Of a stretch of 64,000 bases of DNA, positions 8,065 to 15,481 are shown piece by piece. The DNA lies in the NCBI RefSeq assembly GCF_017163935.1, contig NZ_JABVZR010000003.1:1-64000 (forward strand), in the 5' to 3' direction. Every line of letters begins with the position of its first letter. The first letter of the stretch is position 1. The notes below the pieces were generated by a model. It was given only the letters and a program-made list of their open reading frames with translations. It was not told the origin of the DNA and searched no databases. The stretch is from Novosphingobium terrae. GTDB lineage: Bacteria > Pseudomonadota > Alphaproteobacteria > Sphingomonadales > Sphingomonadaceae. Both the position numbers and the translations under genes were made by a program.

Positions 8065-8508
8065 TTATGGGGCCACGGCCTGCTCTCCTGAATCTGAAAC
8101 AGTGTCGACATTGCCTGGCACCATCGAGATGTCGGGCATGAGCTGCGTCATATGCTCAAGAATGGCGCTCATGAATGTGCGCCTGTTTTCTCGGCGGATA
8201 TCCCTGATGTAATCGCTGCATTCTTTGGGCAGCGTCAGGACCAGGACCCGATCTCCTTCAGGCCGTCCGGGCGGAATCTTGATAGTCTCGGGCGGAAAAA
8301 GTTTCCTGGATTTGAGAAGAATACGGTTAACGACCAGATCCCGACTGGGGAGGCCAGCGTCTCGCTTGAGTTGATCGATACGGTCGATACAGCCCTGCGA
8401 GACTTTGAATTTCCGTTGCTTTGCACCGAGTTGATAGACCTCCGCGCGAGAACGCCGTTTGGAGCGGGCCGATTTGCTCAGCTGCGAGTCTGGTGACGGA
8501 ATCTCCAT
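8065..8508 (-). CDS. Protein with two ribbon-helix-helix-like segments
   Basis: 147 residues. A basic N-terminus (KSARSKRRSRAEV) is followed by two segments that each look like strand-helix-helix RHH units: RKFKVSQGCIDRIDQLKRD with GLPSRDLVVNRILLKS, and DRVLVLTLPKECSDYIRDI with NRRTFMSAILEHMTQLM. A fused pair would form an RHH dimer within one chain. I do not recognise a named family. It sits upstream of repC on the same strand with a hairpin between them, so a role in copy or partition control is possible but inferred. Signal peptide and membrane segments are absent. Confidence 0.55.
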   Translation of the reverse strand: MEIPSPDSQLSKSARSKRRSRAEVYQLGAKQRKFKVSQGCIDRIDQLKRDAGLPSRDLVVNRILLKSRKLFPPETIKIPPGRPEGDRVLVLTLPKECSDYIRDIRRENRRTFMSAILEHMTQLMPDISMVPGNVDTVSDSGEQAVAP

Positions 8509-8561
8509 ACTCGGCCCTTAAGAGAGCGGAGGCACCTCTGTCAATAAAAGGTAGTCAACTA

Positions 8562-8587
8562 GGAACAGGACTCCTGCTTGGCACGTT
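8562..8587 (+). promoter_or_regulatory. Candidate EcfG-type (general stress) promoter
   Basis: GGAAC at 8562-8566, then 17 nt, then CGTT at 8584-8587. This matches the alphaproteobacterial general-stress consensus GGAAC-N16/17-CGTT, about 50 bp before the XRE gene start. A chance match is possible. Confidence 0.5.
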
Positions 8588-8636
8588 GGTAGAGTGACGA
8601 TGGATAGCCGCCTTCGGCGGATTCGGGAGATCAAAC

Positions 8637-8888
8637 GTGGTTAAGGGCAGTGCTGAGGACGTGAGATCGCCCTTGGCGGTTAAAGTCGGCAAAAATCTGA
8701 AGCGGCTCCGCGAACTGGCCGATCTCACACAGGCCGATCTCCATGTGCTGACCAGCGTTGGCCTCAGTCATATTTCCCGCATCGAACGCGGGGTAGGAAA
8801 CCCGACCCTGGATATGATGGAGGCCTTGGCGATCGGTCTCAAATGCGAGATCCGCGACTTGCTTCAGGATCCGCCGGCCGAGGCATAA
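8637..8888 (+). CDS. XRE-family HTH regulator
   Basis: 83 residues; a compact Cro/CI-type helix-turn-helix fills almost the whole protein: VGKNLKRLRELADLTQADLH then SVGLSHISRIERGVGNPTL and DMMEALAIGLKCEIRDLL. The GTG at 8637 is the start, supported by GGGAGA 8 nt upstream; no ATG exists in frame before the HTH. Such small single-domain repressors commonly control plasmid or ICE transfer and maintenance. It faces the AT-rich segment 8889-9334, whose palindromes could be its operators, and may itself be transcribed from the GGAAC/CGTT promoter at 8562. Confidence 0.8.
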   Translation: MVKGSAEDVRSPLAVKVGKNLKRLRELADLTQADLHVLTSVGLSHISRIERGVGNPTLDMMEALAIGLKCEIRDLLQDPPAEA

Positions 8889-9124
8889 TGGGCGTTTCGC
8901 CCGGATAGTGCGATCGGCAAGGCGAGGCGCGGGCTTGTGCCTTGGTGACGCCTGCTCATTTTGTCCGACGACCGATTGCAAACGCGTGTAAAAAATGCGA
9001 ACGGTTTGCAACAGCAACATTCCGTAACAAACTCTGCGAGATGGCGCGCGAGGCCTAATCGTAGGCTAACAGCGGGCAGGAGGTTCCAACCAGGGGAAGT
9101 TTCCTCCCTAACGGTATAGTACGT

Positions 9125-9242
9125 CGAGAAAATCCCTAAGACGAATAGGCTACGGATTTTCCCGTGATGTATATAAAACACGATAAAATATAATTCCTCC
9201 GGCGTCGCAAAACTACTTTTTCGAATGCGCGAAAGTGTAGTT
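9125..9242. repeat. AT-rich intergenic segment with two inverted repeats
   Basis: The gene-free stretch 8889-9334 is notably AT-rich around 9100-9230. It contains an inverted repeat with 14-bp arms, two mismatches, at 9125-9138 and 9151-9164 (core GAAAATCC/GGATTTTC). A second has 13-bp arms at 9211-9223 and 9230-9242 (AACTAC/GTAGTT and TTTCG/CGAAA cores). It could be an operator pair for the flanking HTH proteins, an origin of replication near repC, or an oriT. I cannot choose between these from sequence alone. Confidence 0.5.
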
Positions 9243-9334
9243 GGAGAATCGCGCGAAATGGGAGCGATACCGCTCACATTTGGTTCCGGTTCATTTCATC
9301 GATGGCCTCGCTGGCCGTTCTTCGGGAGGAATTT

Positions 9335-9682
9335 GTGAGGGGTGATGATGCCGAAGCAGTTCGATGTTATCAGGACACGCAGATCGAGCCGGGCCATGCC
9401 GGCAGTCAGGTTTCCCAGCAGCCTGCGTCTGAGGAACAGCAGTCAGAACGGGTGAGGGCAGGCGAACGGGTGGCCCGTCGCTGCAGGGTTTTGGCACAGG
9501 AGCGAGGCTGGGACGCCAGGAAGTTGGCGCAGAACGCTGAGGTTAGTCTGGCCGTTGCCACGCGTGCATTGAGCCTTGATGCCGGAGAGCTGCGGGCAGG
9601 CCATCTTGAACGGATCGCAAACGCTTTCGATTGCCCGCCCGAAGACCTATTCCTTCCGGTCTTTGGCCTTGGAGAGAAATAG
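9335..9682 (+). CDS. HTH (XRE-like) DNA-binding protein
   Basis: 115 residues from the GTG at 9335, chosen because GGGAGGA lies 5 nt upstream; the ATG at 9302 has no ribosome-binding site. The C-terminal 65 residues form an XRE-like HTH (RVARRCRVLAQERGWDARKL, then AEVSLAVATRALSLDAGEL and HLERIANAFDCPPEDLF). The N-terminal ~45 residues are polar and probably disordered. It converges on the resolvase-like gene and overlaps its 3' end by 36 nt. Probably a regulator of the conjugative element; target unknown. Confidence 0.65.
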   Translation: MRGDDAEAVRCYQDTQIEPGHAGSQVSQQPASEEQQSERVRAGERVARRCRVLAQERGWDARKLAQNAEVSLAVATRALSLDAGELRAGHLERIANAFDCPPEDLFLPVFGLGEK

Positions 9683-10201
9683 ATAGAGGGTCGACCGGCC
9701 CACTCCGAGGGTCTTGGCGACCGTATCGATGGTCGCGCCCGGCTTTTCCAACATCGCGTTGATGTCAGGGCGCTGGTCCTCGGTCAGCTTTTTGGGCCGG
9801 CCGTTAGGGCCTCCTTCTGCCGCGATCTGCGCATTCTTTTCCGCGACCATAAAGCGGCAGTGGCGGTTCAGAAGGGTCAGGACATCCGGCTTGTTGCCGG
9901 TGCTGCCTTGAATGACGGTGCCCTCGGAAAGGAAGCTCACATCAACCCCCAAGGCGCGCCATTCCGCGAGAAAGCGGATGAGGTCCGGCGAAGAAGCGCC
10001 GCAGCAGGTGATGGAGTAGAAGATTAGGCTATCGCCAGCCTCAACGCTCTTTCCGGCTCGGCGCAGCAATTTTAGGAGATGCGTGCGCGACAGGTTGGTG
10101 ATCGTAATCTGGACGTCGGTCATCTCTTCGAGGGCATCGAGCTGAATGTCTCGCGATGGCCCGGAGGTCGTCTCGAACAGCAGAGCGATACGATTGGCCA
10201 C
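9647..10201 (-). CDS. Resolvase-fold protein with lost catalytic residues, plus HTH
   Basis: 184 residues arranged like a small serine recombinase: N-terminal domain with DIQLDALEE, GDSLIFYSIT, LIRFLAEWRALGVDVSFLSEG, and a C-terminal HTH_7-like segment (GRPKKLTEDQ, then ATIDTVAKTLGVGRSTLYLFL). Residues expected in the active site are absent. Where resolvases read YARVST the protein has LFETTS, and where they read DRLGRD it has ITCCGASS, so both the nucleophilic Ser and the key Arg residues appear replaced. It is therefore likely a DNA-binding protein without recombinase activity. It is divergent from the traA operon, whose leader region starts right behind it, which suggests a regulatory role. 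Confidence 0.65.
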   Translation of the reverse strand: MANRIALLFETTSGPSRDIQLDALEEMTDVQITITNLSRTHLLKLLRRAGKSVEAGDSLIFYSITCCGASSPDLIRFLAEWRALGVDVSFLSEGTVIQGSTGNKPDVLTLLNRHCRFMVAEKNAQIAAEGGPNGRPKKLTEDQRPDINAMLEKPGATIDTVAKTLGVGRSTLYLFLSKAKDRKE

Positions 10202-10367
10202 GATGTTTCTACCCCAAAAGCGCGATCCGGAACTCTTGGAAGGCCGGGTCTCATACCCTCGTTAGGAACGGCGCGTCTTTGTTTCAATCCCGTGCCACGG
10301 GGTTTCCCCACGGCGGCTGCGATCATTTCGCACGTTAACCCGATCTTAACACTTGCCAGAAGTCCAG

Positions 10368-10387
10368 ATAGGTCTAAATGAGTTATT
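10368..10387 (+). promoter_or_regulatory. 20-bp conserved element, copy 2 (upstream of traA)
   Basis: Exact copy of the 20-bp element at 5637-5656, in the same orientation, 105 bp before the traA ATG. The flanking inverted-repeat half TTAGAC is replaced by TTGGAA here. It is the only visible shared signal between the transglycosylase gene and the tra operon. The gene-free region 10202-10492 otherwise holds the hairpin at 10430. Confidence 0.65.
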
Positions 10388-10429
10388 GGAAATGCCGGTA
10401 TCGCCATGACGTGCGATGCTGCAGTTCCA

Positions 10430-10456
10430 AAGCCCGGCATTCAACATGCCGGGCTT
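10430..10456 (+). promoter_or_regulatory. Perfect 11-bp stem-loop in the traA leader
   Basis: AAGCCCGGCAT-TCAAC-ATGCCGGGCTT, 36 nt before the traA start. No T tract follows, so an mRNA leader structure (stability or attenuation) is as likely as a terminator. Confidence 0.55.
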
Positions 10457-10492
10457 CCCGATGGGTTTGACTCAATCAACAGGAGCAATGGG

Positions 10493-10816
10493 ATGACGAA
10501 ACTCCAGAATTTGGTGAAGAAGCATGGCGAGAAGGCCGCCGTCGTGGCCGCGGTCGCAGCCTTCGGCATGGTCGGCGCCGCTGAGGTGGCGATGGCCGGC
10601 ACGGACACCACCTTCAATACGGCACTGACCAGCTTCACCAACTTCCTCTCCGGTTCGGGCGGCAAGATCATGGCGATCCTGTCGGTGGCCGGTGGCCTGG
10701 TCGGCCTCGCCTCGGGCCGCTTCAGCCTCAGCCAGGTGGCCATTCCCGTCGGTGTAGGCGTCGGCGCCGGCACCGGTGGCCCGATCGTGACCTCGATGGT
10801 GACCGCCACCATCTGA
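10493..10816 (+). CDS. traA: TraA-like conjugative pilin precursor
   Basis: 107 residues from the ATG at 10493 (AGGAG 7 nt upstream; an out-of-frame ATG lies 5 nt before). The 35-residue leader has a basic N-terminus and a hydrophobic stretch ending AMA-G, predicting a mature subunit of 72 residues, about the size of F pilin. The mature part has a Thr/Phe-rich segment and two hydrophobic helices (KIMAILSVAGGLVGLASG and VAIPVGVGVGAG) around a short polar turn. It is the first gene of the tra operon, directly upstream of traL, the expected pilin position. Sequence identity to F TraA is low by eye; the call rests on topology, size and synteny. Confidence 0.8.
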   Translation: MTKLQNLVKKHGEKAAVVAAVAAFGMVGAAEVAMAGTDTTFNTALTSFTNFLSGSGGKIMAILSVAGGLVGLASGRFSLSQVAIPVGVGVGAGTGGPIVTSMVTATI

Positions 10817-10873
10817 ACCTCTTGCCGGGCTGTCTTCTGATAACCTGGCTCCTCCCGTGACGGCGGCTGCCTG

Positions 10874-11158
10874 ATGGACAAATACTCCATCCCGAAACAC
10901 CTCGATGACCCAGAGCTCTTCGGCTTCTGGACCATCGATGAGTTCATCATGATGATCCTCCCCTTCCTGTGGGGGATCATCGCCGGGCATGTCGTTATCG
11001 GCGTTCTCCTCGGTTGTGTTGCATGGTTTGCCTATCGCAAAGTCAAATCCGGCCGCGACCTCGCATGGATCATCCATGCGGGATATTGGCATCTGCCCGC
11101 TGAATTCTTCGGCTTGAAGGCGATGCCGCCGTCACACTTCCGCATTCTGGCAGGGTAA
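10874..11158 (+). CDS. traL: TraL, F-type T4SS pilus assembly protein
   Basis: 94 residues beginning MDKYSIPKHLDDPELFGFW, the typical TraL N-terminus, followed by a membrane hairpin (MMILPFLWGIIAGHVVIGVL and continuing) and a conserved C-terminus with AWIIHAGYWHLP. TraL is a VirB3-like inner-membrane component needed for pilus assembly. It lies between pilin and traE, with 2 nt separating it from traE, as in F. Confidence 0.93.
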   Translation: MDKYSIPKHLDDPELFGFWTIDEFIMMILPFLWGIIAGHVVIGVLLGCVAWFAYRKVKSGRDLAWIIHAGYWHLPAEFFGLKAMPPSHFRILAG

Positions 11159-11160
11159 GC

Positions 11161-11724
11161 ATGGATCTCGATCTCGCCCATGGCCGCGCGCAAAGCGTGC
11201 TGCGCCAGCGCAACATCCTGGCCGGCGTGTCGGTCGCGCTTTTTGCGCTCCTGCTGTTTGCGGGCACCAAAGCGGTGTCGCGCGATCGCGAGGTGATCCT
11301 CGTGCCCACCATGCACAGCGATATGACGCTGAGCAGCAATGGCGTGAGCCATGACTATCTTGAGATGGTCACGCGCGATGTTGCAGCGGTCGCGCTCAAC
11401 CGCTCGCCGGAATCGCTGACCTATTGGATGAACAGCATTCTTGCGCTCACCGATGAGCGCGCGCGCGGCGATGTGAAAGCGGCCCTGATCAAGGTGGTTG
11501 CCGAGCAGCAGGGCACGCAGATCGCGCAATATTTTACCCCCGATGCGATGACGGTCGATCCGGCGAAGCTGACCAGCCAGGTCGGCGGGATCGTCCACAC
11601 AGTGGTCGCCTCCAAGGAGGTCACCTCCGAGCATCGGACCTTCAAATTCACCTGGGCCTACAACGGCGTGTCGCTGCGGCTCATGGGCTTTGGCGTGGTG
11701 CAAAAGGCGGACGACAAGAAATGA
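11161..11724 (+). CDS. traE: TraE, T4SS inner-membrane core protein (VirB5/VirB8-like)
   Basis: 187 residues with one N-terminal transmembrane helix (NILAGVSVALFALLLFAG, about 19-36) and a periplasmic domain carrying the TraE features VPTMHSDMTLSSNGVSHDYLE and NRSPESLTYWMNSILAL. TraE is the VirB8-like protein of F-type systems and scaffolds the channel in the inner membrane. It overlaps the traK start by 4 nt, consistent with coupled translation. Confidence 0.92.
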   Translation: MDLDLAHGRAQSVLRQRNILAGVSVALFALLLFAGTKAVSRDREVILVPTMHSDMTLSSNGVSHDYLEMVTRDVAAVALNRSPESLTYWMNSILALTDERARGDVKAALIKVVAEQQGTQIAQYFTPDAMTVDPAKLTSQVGGIVHTVVASKEVTSEHRTFKFTWAYNGVSLRLMGFGVVQKADDKK

Positions 11725-12509
11725 TCACTCCATGCTTGAACCGCGCTGCGCCTTTCCAGGCGCGTGCATTGCGCTCCCTTGGGGGCAGTATGCTGCTGGT
11801 CGGCGCGTTGAGCGGCGCGGGTGCGGCCCATGCGGACCAGAATATCATGGCCGCCGACAATGGGACGATCCGCTGCGAGGCCTCGGCCAAAGACCTGACG
11901 CGCATTTCCCTGAAGGATGACCAGTTCGCCTCCGTCTCGAAAATGCAGGCGGAAAATCCCGCCGAGGATTTTCAGGTGGTCAACGAGCCGGTGCGCGGAG
12001 ACATCTACCTCTCGGTTCCCAGCGGCTATCCCAAGCCCAACCTCTCCTTCTTCGGGACCACCAAGAAGGGCTTCGTCTACAAATTTCTCTGCGCCGTGGG
12101 AGGGGCTGAGCCGCGACAGGTGTTTGTCGCCAATGTGGATGGCGAGGAGGCGCGCAGCGCGAGCGATGTGATTCCCTCAGGACTGGCGCCGGGTGAGTCC
12201 GCTGCGCGGCTGATCTCGGCCATGTATGAGCAGCGACCCGTCGAGGGCTATGAGGTCTCCTGGCGCTCGCGCATGCCCGTCACCACCGGCTCGCTCAAAG
12301 TGCAGCTGGTCGGGGAATATGTCGGCGGCGAGGTGACGGGGAAGATCCTCAAGATCACCAATGATGCTGCCGCGCCCGCGGTGCTGAGCGAAGATCAGGT
12401 TGGCCCGAGCGACGCCGTAGGGGTCAGCATCACCAATGCGAAGCTGGCGCCGGGACAGGTCACAATGGCCTATGTCGTCGTGCGCTCGACTGCCCAGGGA
12501 GATCAGTGA
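11721..12509 (+). CDS. traK: TraK, T4SS secretin-like outer-membrane complex protein
   Basis: 262 residues with a long N-terminal signal region (MLLVGALSGAGAAHA, cleavage about residue 39) and a beta-rich periplasmic domain. TraK is the VirB9-like member of the TraK-TraB-TraV core complex. The order traE-traK-traB is canonical and the gene overlaps both neighbours (ATGA with traE; TGATG with traB). An unusually long basic N-terminus precedes the hydrophobic core, so translation could begin at the internal ATG before LLVGALSG. Confidence 0.9.
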   Translation: MITPCLNRAAPFQARALRSLGGSMLLVGALSGAGAAHADQNIMAADNGTIRCEASAKDLTRISLKDDQFASVSKMQAENPAEDFQVVNEPVRGDIYLSVPSGYPKPNLSFFGTTKKGFVYKFLCAVGGAEPRQVFVANVDGEEARSASDVIPSGLAPGESAARLISAMYEQRPVEGYEVSWRSRMPVTTGSLKVQLVGEYVGGEVTGKILKITNDAAAPAVLSEDQVGPSDAVGVSITNAKLAPGQVTMAYVVVRSTAQGDQ

Positions 12510-13861
12510 TGGCCTCGGCACCTTCGAGCAACACGCCACCGACCGATGATAGCGGCGCGGCCGCGCTCGACAGCAATCTGCGGGCCAAGCGCCGCCAACA
12601 GCTCATCATGTGGTCGCTCATCGGCGCCACGGCGCTGGGCGGCGGATGGTGGATCATGTCCCCGGCGGGCACGCAGAAGCCAGCGCTGGAAAGCGCCAGC
12701 CAGGCCAATGAGGCCAAAAGCGTCAAGATTTCGACCGATGACATGGTCAACCACAATCTGGCCGACAAAGAGTGGCAGAGCCTTTCGGAGAACCAGCTCG
12801 CCACGCAGGGCAACCAGATCAAAACTCTGCAGGGCGACAGCACGCGCATCGACGAGTTGCAGAAGCAGATCCAGGACCTTCAGGGGCAGAACTCGAACCT
12901 GAAAGCCGATGGCGGCAAGGTGCTGTCGGCCTATCAGTCCGAGAATGAGCAACTGCGCACGCAGATCACCCAGCTCTCAACGCAGGTCCAGCACGCAATG
13001 GCGGGGCCCTCAGCGATGTATGGGCCGGGCGGGCAGCAAGCCTATCAGCGCGCGAACGGTGCTGGAGCGCCCGCGCCGGGCGCTGGTGGTGGTCCAAGCG
13101 CCCCCGGCGGCGCACCGGCGGCAGCCCGGGTCAAAGAGGTGCGGCTGATCAATTTCAGCGGCGATGGCAGTGGGTCAGCGACGCGCATCACCTCGACAAA
13201 GACCACGCAATACAGCGACAGCGAAAACTACCTGCCGCCCAACTCGATCGCCAGCGCGAAGGTTGTCGTTGGGGTTGATGCCACCACCAACACGCGCAGC
13301 CAGACCGATCCTCTGCCAGTGGTGCTGCGCATTATGGGGCCGGCCCGCTCCGTCTATGCGCAAGGCAAGCTGCTCAAAACCGATATCGTTGGCTGCATGG
13401 TCAATGGCGCGGCCATGGGCGACCTCTCGTCCGAGAAGGTCTATGTGAAGCTGCAGCGCATGACCTGTCAGCAGCCGGGCGGACGTGTCGCTGTCTCCGA
13501 GGTGAAGGGCTTTATCGCCTTTGGCGGCAAGACCGGCGTGCGTGGCCGCGTCGTGAGCCGCGTCGGCAATCTGGTCGGCAAGGCGGCCATCGCCGGTATC
13601 CTGGGTGGCTTTGGTCGCGGATTCTCGGCCAACTCGACCTCGTTCCTGACCTCGCCGACGGTGAGCGTCAACGGGCAGCGCTCGACGCTTTCGCCCACCG
13701 ACATCATCCAGGGTGGCCTGGGGCAGGGCGTCGCGTCCACTGGCGAGATGGTGTCGCATTATCTGATCGAGCGGGCCGAACAATATCAGTCGGTCATCGA
13801 GATGCCCACCGGCCTGGATGTGGAAGTCGTGTTCCTCGATGGCGTTTTTATTCGCAATTAA
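12509..13861 (+). CDS. traB: TraB, T4SS core complex protein (VirB10-like)
   Basis: 450 residues from the ATG at 12509, which overlaps the traK stop (a GTG one codon earlier is possible). A cytoplasmic N-terminus is followed by one TM helix (LIMWSLIGATALGGGWWIM, about 32-50), a coiled-coil (NQIKTLQGDSTRIDELQKQI and onward, about 95-155), a Gly/Pro/Ala linker (about 170-205) and the VirB10-like beta-barrel domain (YLPPNSIASAKVVVGVDATT, then LKTDIVGCMVNGAAMGDLSS and GFIAFGGKTGVRGRVVSRVG). TraB spans both membranes and links the energising ATPase to the outer ring. The C-terminal region near SHYLIERAEQYQSVIEM matches the family end. Confidence 0.94.
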   Translation: MASAPSSNTPPTDDSGAAALDSNLRAKRRQQLIMWSLIGATALGGGWWIMSPAGTQKPALESASQANEAKSVKISTDDMVNHNLADKEWQSLSENQLATQGNQIKTLQGDSTRIDELQKQIQDLQGQNSNLKADGGKVLSAYQSENEQLRTQITQLSTQVQHAMAGPSAMYGPGGQQAYQRANGAGAPAPGAGGGPSAPGGAPAAARVKEVRLINFSGDGSGSATRITSTKTTQYSDSENYLPPNSIASAKVVVGVDATTNTRSQTDPLPVVLRIMGPARSVYAQGKLLKTDIVGCMVNGAAMGDLSSEKVYVKLQRMTCQQPGGRVAVSEVKGFIAFGGKTGVRGRVVSRVGNLVGKAAIAGILGGFGRGFSANSTSFLTSPTVSVNGQRSTLSPTDIIQGGLGQGVASTGEMVSHYLIERAEQYQSVIEMPTGLDVEVVFLDGVFIRN

Positions 13862-13873
13862 AGGTAGTCAACC

Positions 13874-14743
13874 ATGAGCAGAACCAGCCTTTTGGCGATA
13901 TTTTTCGCGACTATTCTGTCGGGATCGAGCCTCTCTGCTGCGCCCTCGTCGACACAGACTCCGCCCGAGCCCAAGCCTGTGGTGCTGCGCAGCGATACGG
14001 TCGCGAAGTTGCTCGCGGCCCGTTTGCCCAAGACCCAGATCAGCAAGGTCGATTGCTCGCGCGTGCAGGGCCTGTGCGAAGTCCAGGCGGGGCAGAACCT
14101 CTTCTACATCGATGGGAGCGCCCGCTATCTGGTGATCGGCCGCGTTTATGACATGGAAACCCATCAGGATCTGACGGCTGCGCGGCTGCTCGATCTCAAT
14201 CCCGACCTGATGCTGTCCGGCGCGCCTTCGGCGCAAGGCAGCGGCGTGGCCGAGACCGCGCTGGCCGGGGCCGGATCTGCGCGCGCCGCACCGTCGCCGT
14301 CTGCGGGCCCGGGGGCGCCTGCTCTGCCCACCAATGTGTCTCTGGCGAGTCTGCCGGCCAATGGCGGGATCACCTGGGGCGGGAAGGGGCCTTCGGTCAC
14401 GGTCTTCAGCGACTTTCACTGCGGCTATTGCAGGGCCTTGCATCAGGCCCTCAAGGCTATGGGCGTGCGGGTCACCGAACGCCCGATCTCGGTGCTGGGC
14501 ACGCGGGCCATTTCCGATGCGGTGATTTGCGCTGAGGACAAGCAGGAGGCCGTCGAAAAGGCCTATGGCGATCAGGAGGTGGCCAAGCGCGCCTGCGACA
14601 CCACGGGGCTCGATGCCAATGAGCGTTTTGCCCATGAGCATGGCTTTACCGGAACGCCTGTGATCGTGCGCGCCGATGGCGCCGTGGTGCTGGGCTACCG
14701 CCCCCGCGAGTTCCTCGAAGCCTGGCTGAAGGGAGCGGCGTGA
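13874..14743 (+). CDS. DsbC-like periplasmic disulfide isomerase
   Basis: 289 residues: N-terminal signal (SLLAIFFATILSGSSLSAA), a DsbC/G-type dimerisation domain (LAARLPKTQISKVDCSRVQG, then GQNLFYIDGSARYLVIGRVY), a low-complexity Ala/Gly/Ser/Pro linker (about 118-155) and a thioredoxin domain with the active site CGYC (about 183-186) and cis-Pro loop TGTPVIV. DsbC enzymes shuffle wrong disulfides. In F-type operons they help fold Cys-rich Tra proteins, here most obviously TraN. It sits between traB and traV, where F carries traP; DsbC genes in this position are common in sphingomonad-type tra operons. Confidence 0.9.
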   Translation: MSRTSLLAIFFATILSGSSLSAAPSSTQTPPEPKPVVLRSDTVAKLLAARLPKTQISKVDCSRVQGLCEVQAGQNLFYIDGSARYLVIGRVYDMETHQDLTAARLLDLNPDLMLSGAPSAQGSGVAETALAGAGSARAAPSPSAGPGAPALPTNVSLASLPANGGITWGGKGPSVTVFSDFHCGYCRALHQALKAMGVRVTERPISVLGTRAISDAVICAEDKQEAVEKAYGDQEVAKRACDTTGLDANERFAHEHGFTGTPVIVRADGAVVLGYRPREFLEAWLKGAA

Positions 14744-15477
14744 TGGCCCGGCCGCGCAAATTCTGGCGGGCGGCTGTCGCCCTGAGCGCCCTGCTGGCCG
14801 TTCCGGCCTGCGGCATGTTCCATGAGAATGTCAAAGGCGGCTTTGCCTGCGCCGCGCCGCGCGGCGTTTGCGCGCCGTCGACCACAATCGACAATGATGC
14901 GCTCTCTCAGATCAAGGCCGGCGAAGGCAATCACGGCGCCCAACCTCAAGCTGGTGACGATGCTGCGATCCTGCGCCCGGCGGGCGATGCCCGTCCAGCG
15001 CTCAAGGTGGTGGTGCCGGCGTGGCGGGACGGCATGGGACGCGTCCATGATCGTGTCACCCTTTACGCACCGGTCAGGGTGAGGGGCTGGAAGCCTGCTG
15101 ACGCGGCCCATGAGCGGGTGATGATGGCGATGGCAGAGCGCCGCGAAGGCTTGCTCGGGGTTGCGGAACGCGCGCCTGAAGCGGGTCTGCCCGATGGCGT
15201 GGTGACCCCGGAAAGCGGGCCACATCTGTCGGCGGCGGCCGTCACCAATCCTGACATCGCAGCGCAGAAGCTGGTGGCCCCCAATATCGCGCCCGCGCTC
15301 GATGCCATCCGGGACAAGGTCCGCACCATCCTGTCGCGCGCCACGCCACCGCCGACCATGGCGCAAGCCGTGGCGTCGCCGCCCGCCGCCTCGCCCACCA
15401 CGTCACCCACTGCGCCATCGGCGAAGCCTGGAGCGGCATCGCCCCTCGCTGCCGTCAGCTTCCCGCCCAAGGATTGA
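14743..15477 (+). CDS. traV: TraV, T4SS outer-membrane lipoprotein
   Basis: 244 residues beginning at the ATG overlapping the previous stop (a GTG one codon earlier is possible). A lipobox (LLAVPAC-GMF, Cys near residue 25) follows a hydrophobic signal, then the TraV-typical short Cys pattern FACAAPRGVCAPS. The C-terminal third is Pro/Ala/Ser-rich. TraV is the VirB7-like lipoprotein anchoring the TraK/TraB ring in the outer membrane. Position between the DsbC-like gene and traC is canonical. Confidence 0.88.
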   Translation: MARPRKFWRAAVALSALLAVPACGMFHENVKGGFACAAPRGVCAPSTTIDNDALSQIKAGEGNHGAQPQAGDDAAILRPAGDARPALKVVVPAWRDGMGRVHDRVTLYAPVRVRGWKPADAAHERVMMAMAERREGLLGVAERAPEAGLPDGVVTPESGPHLSAAAVTNPDIAAQKLVAPNIAPALDAIRDKVRTILSRATPPPTMAQAVASPPAASPTTSPTAPSAKPGAASPLAAVSFPPKD

Positions 15478-15481
15478 AACC

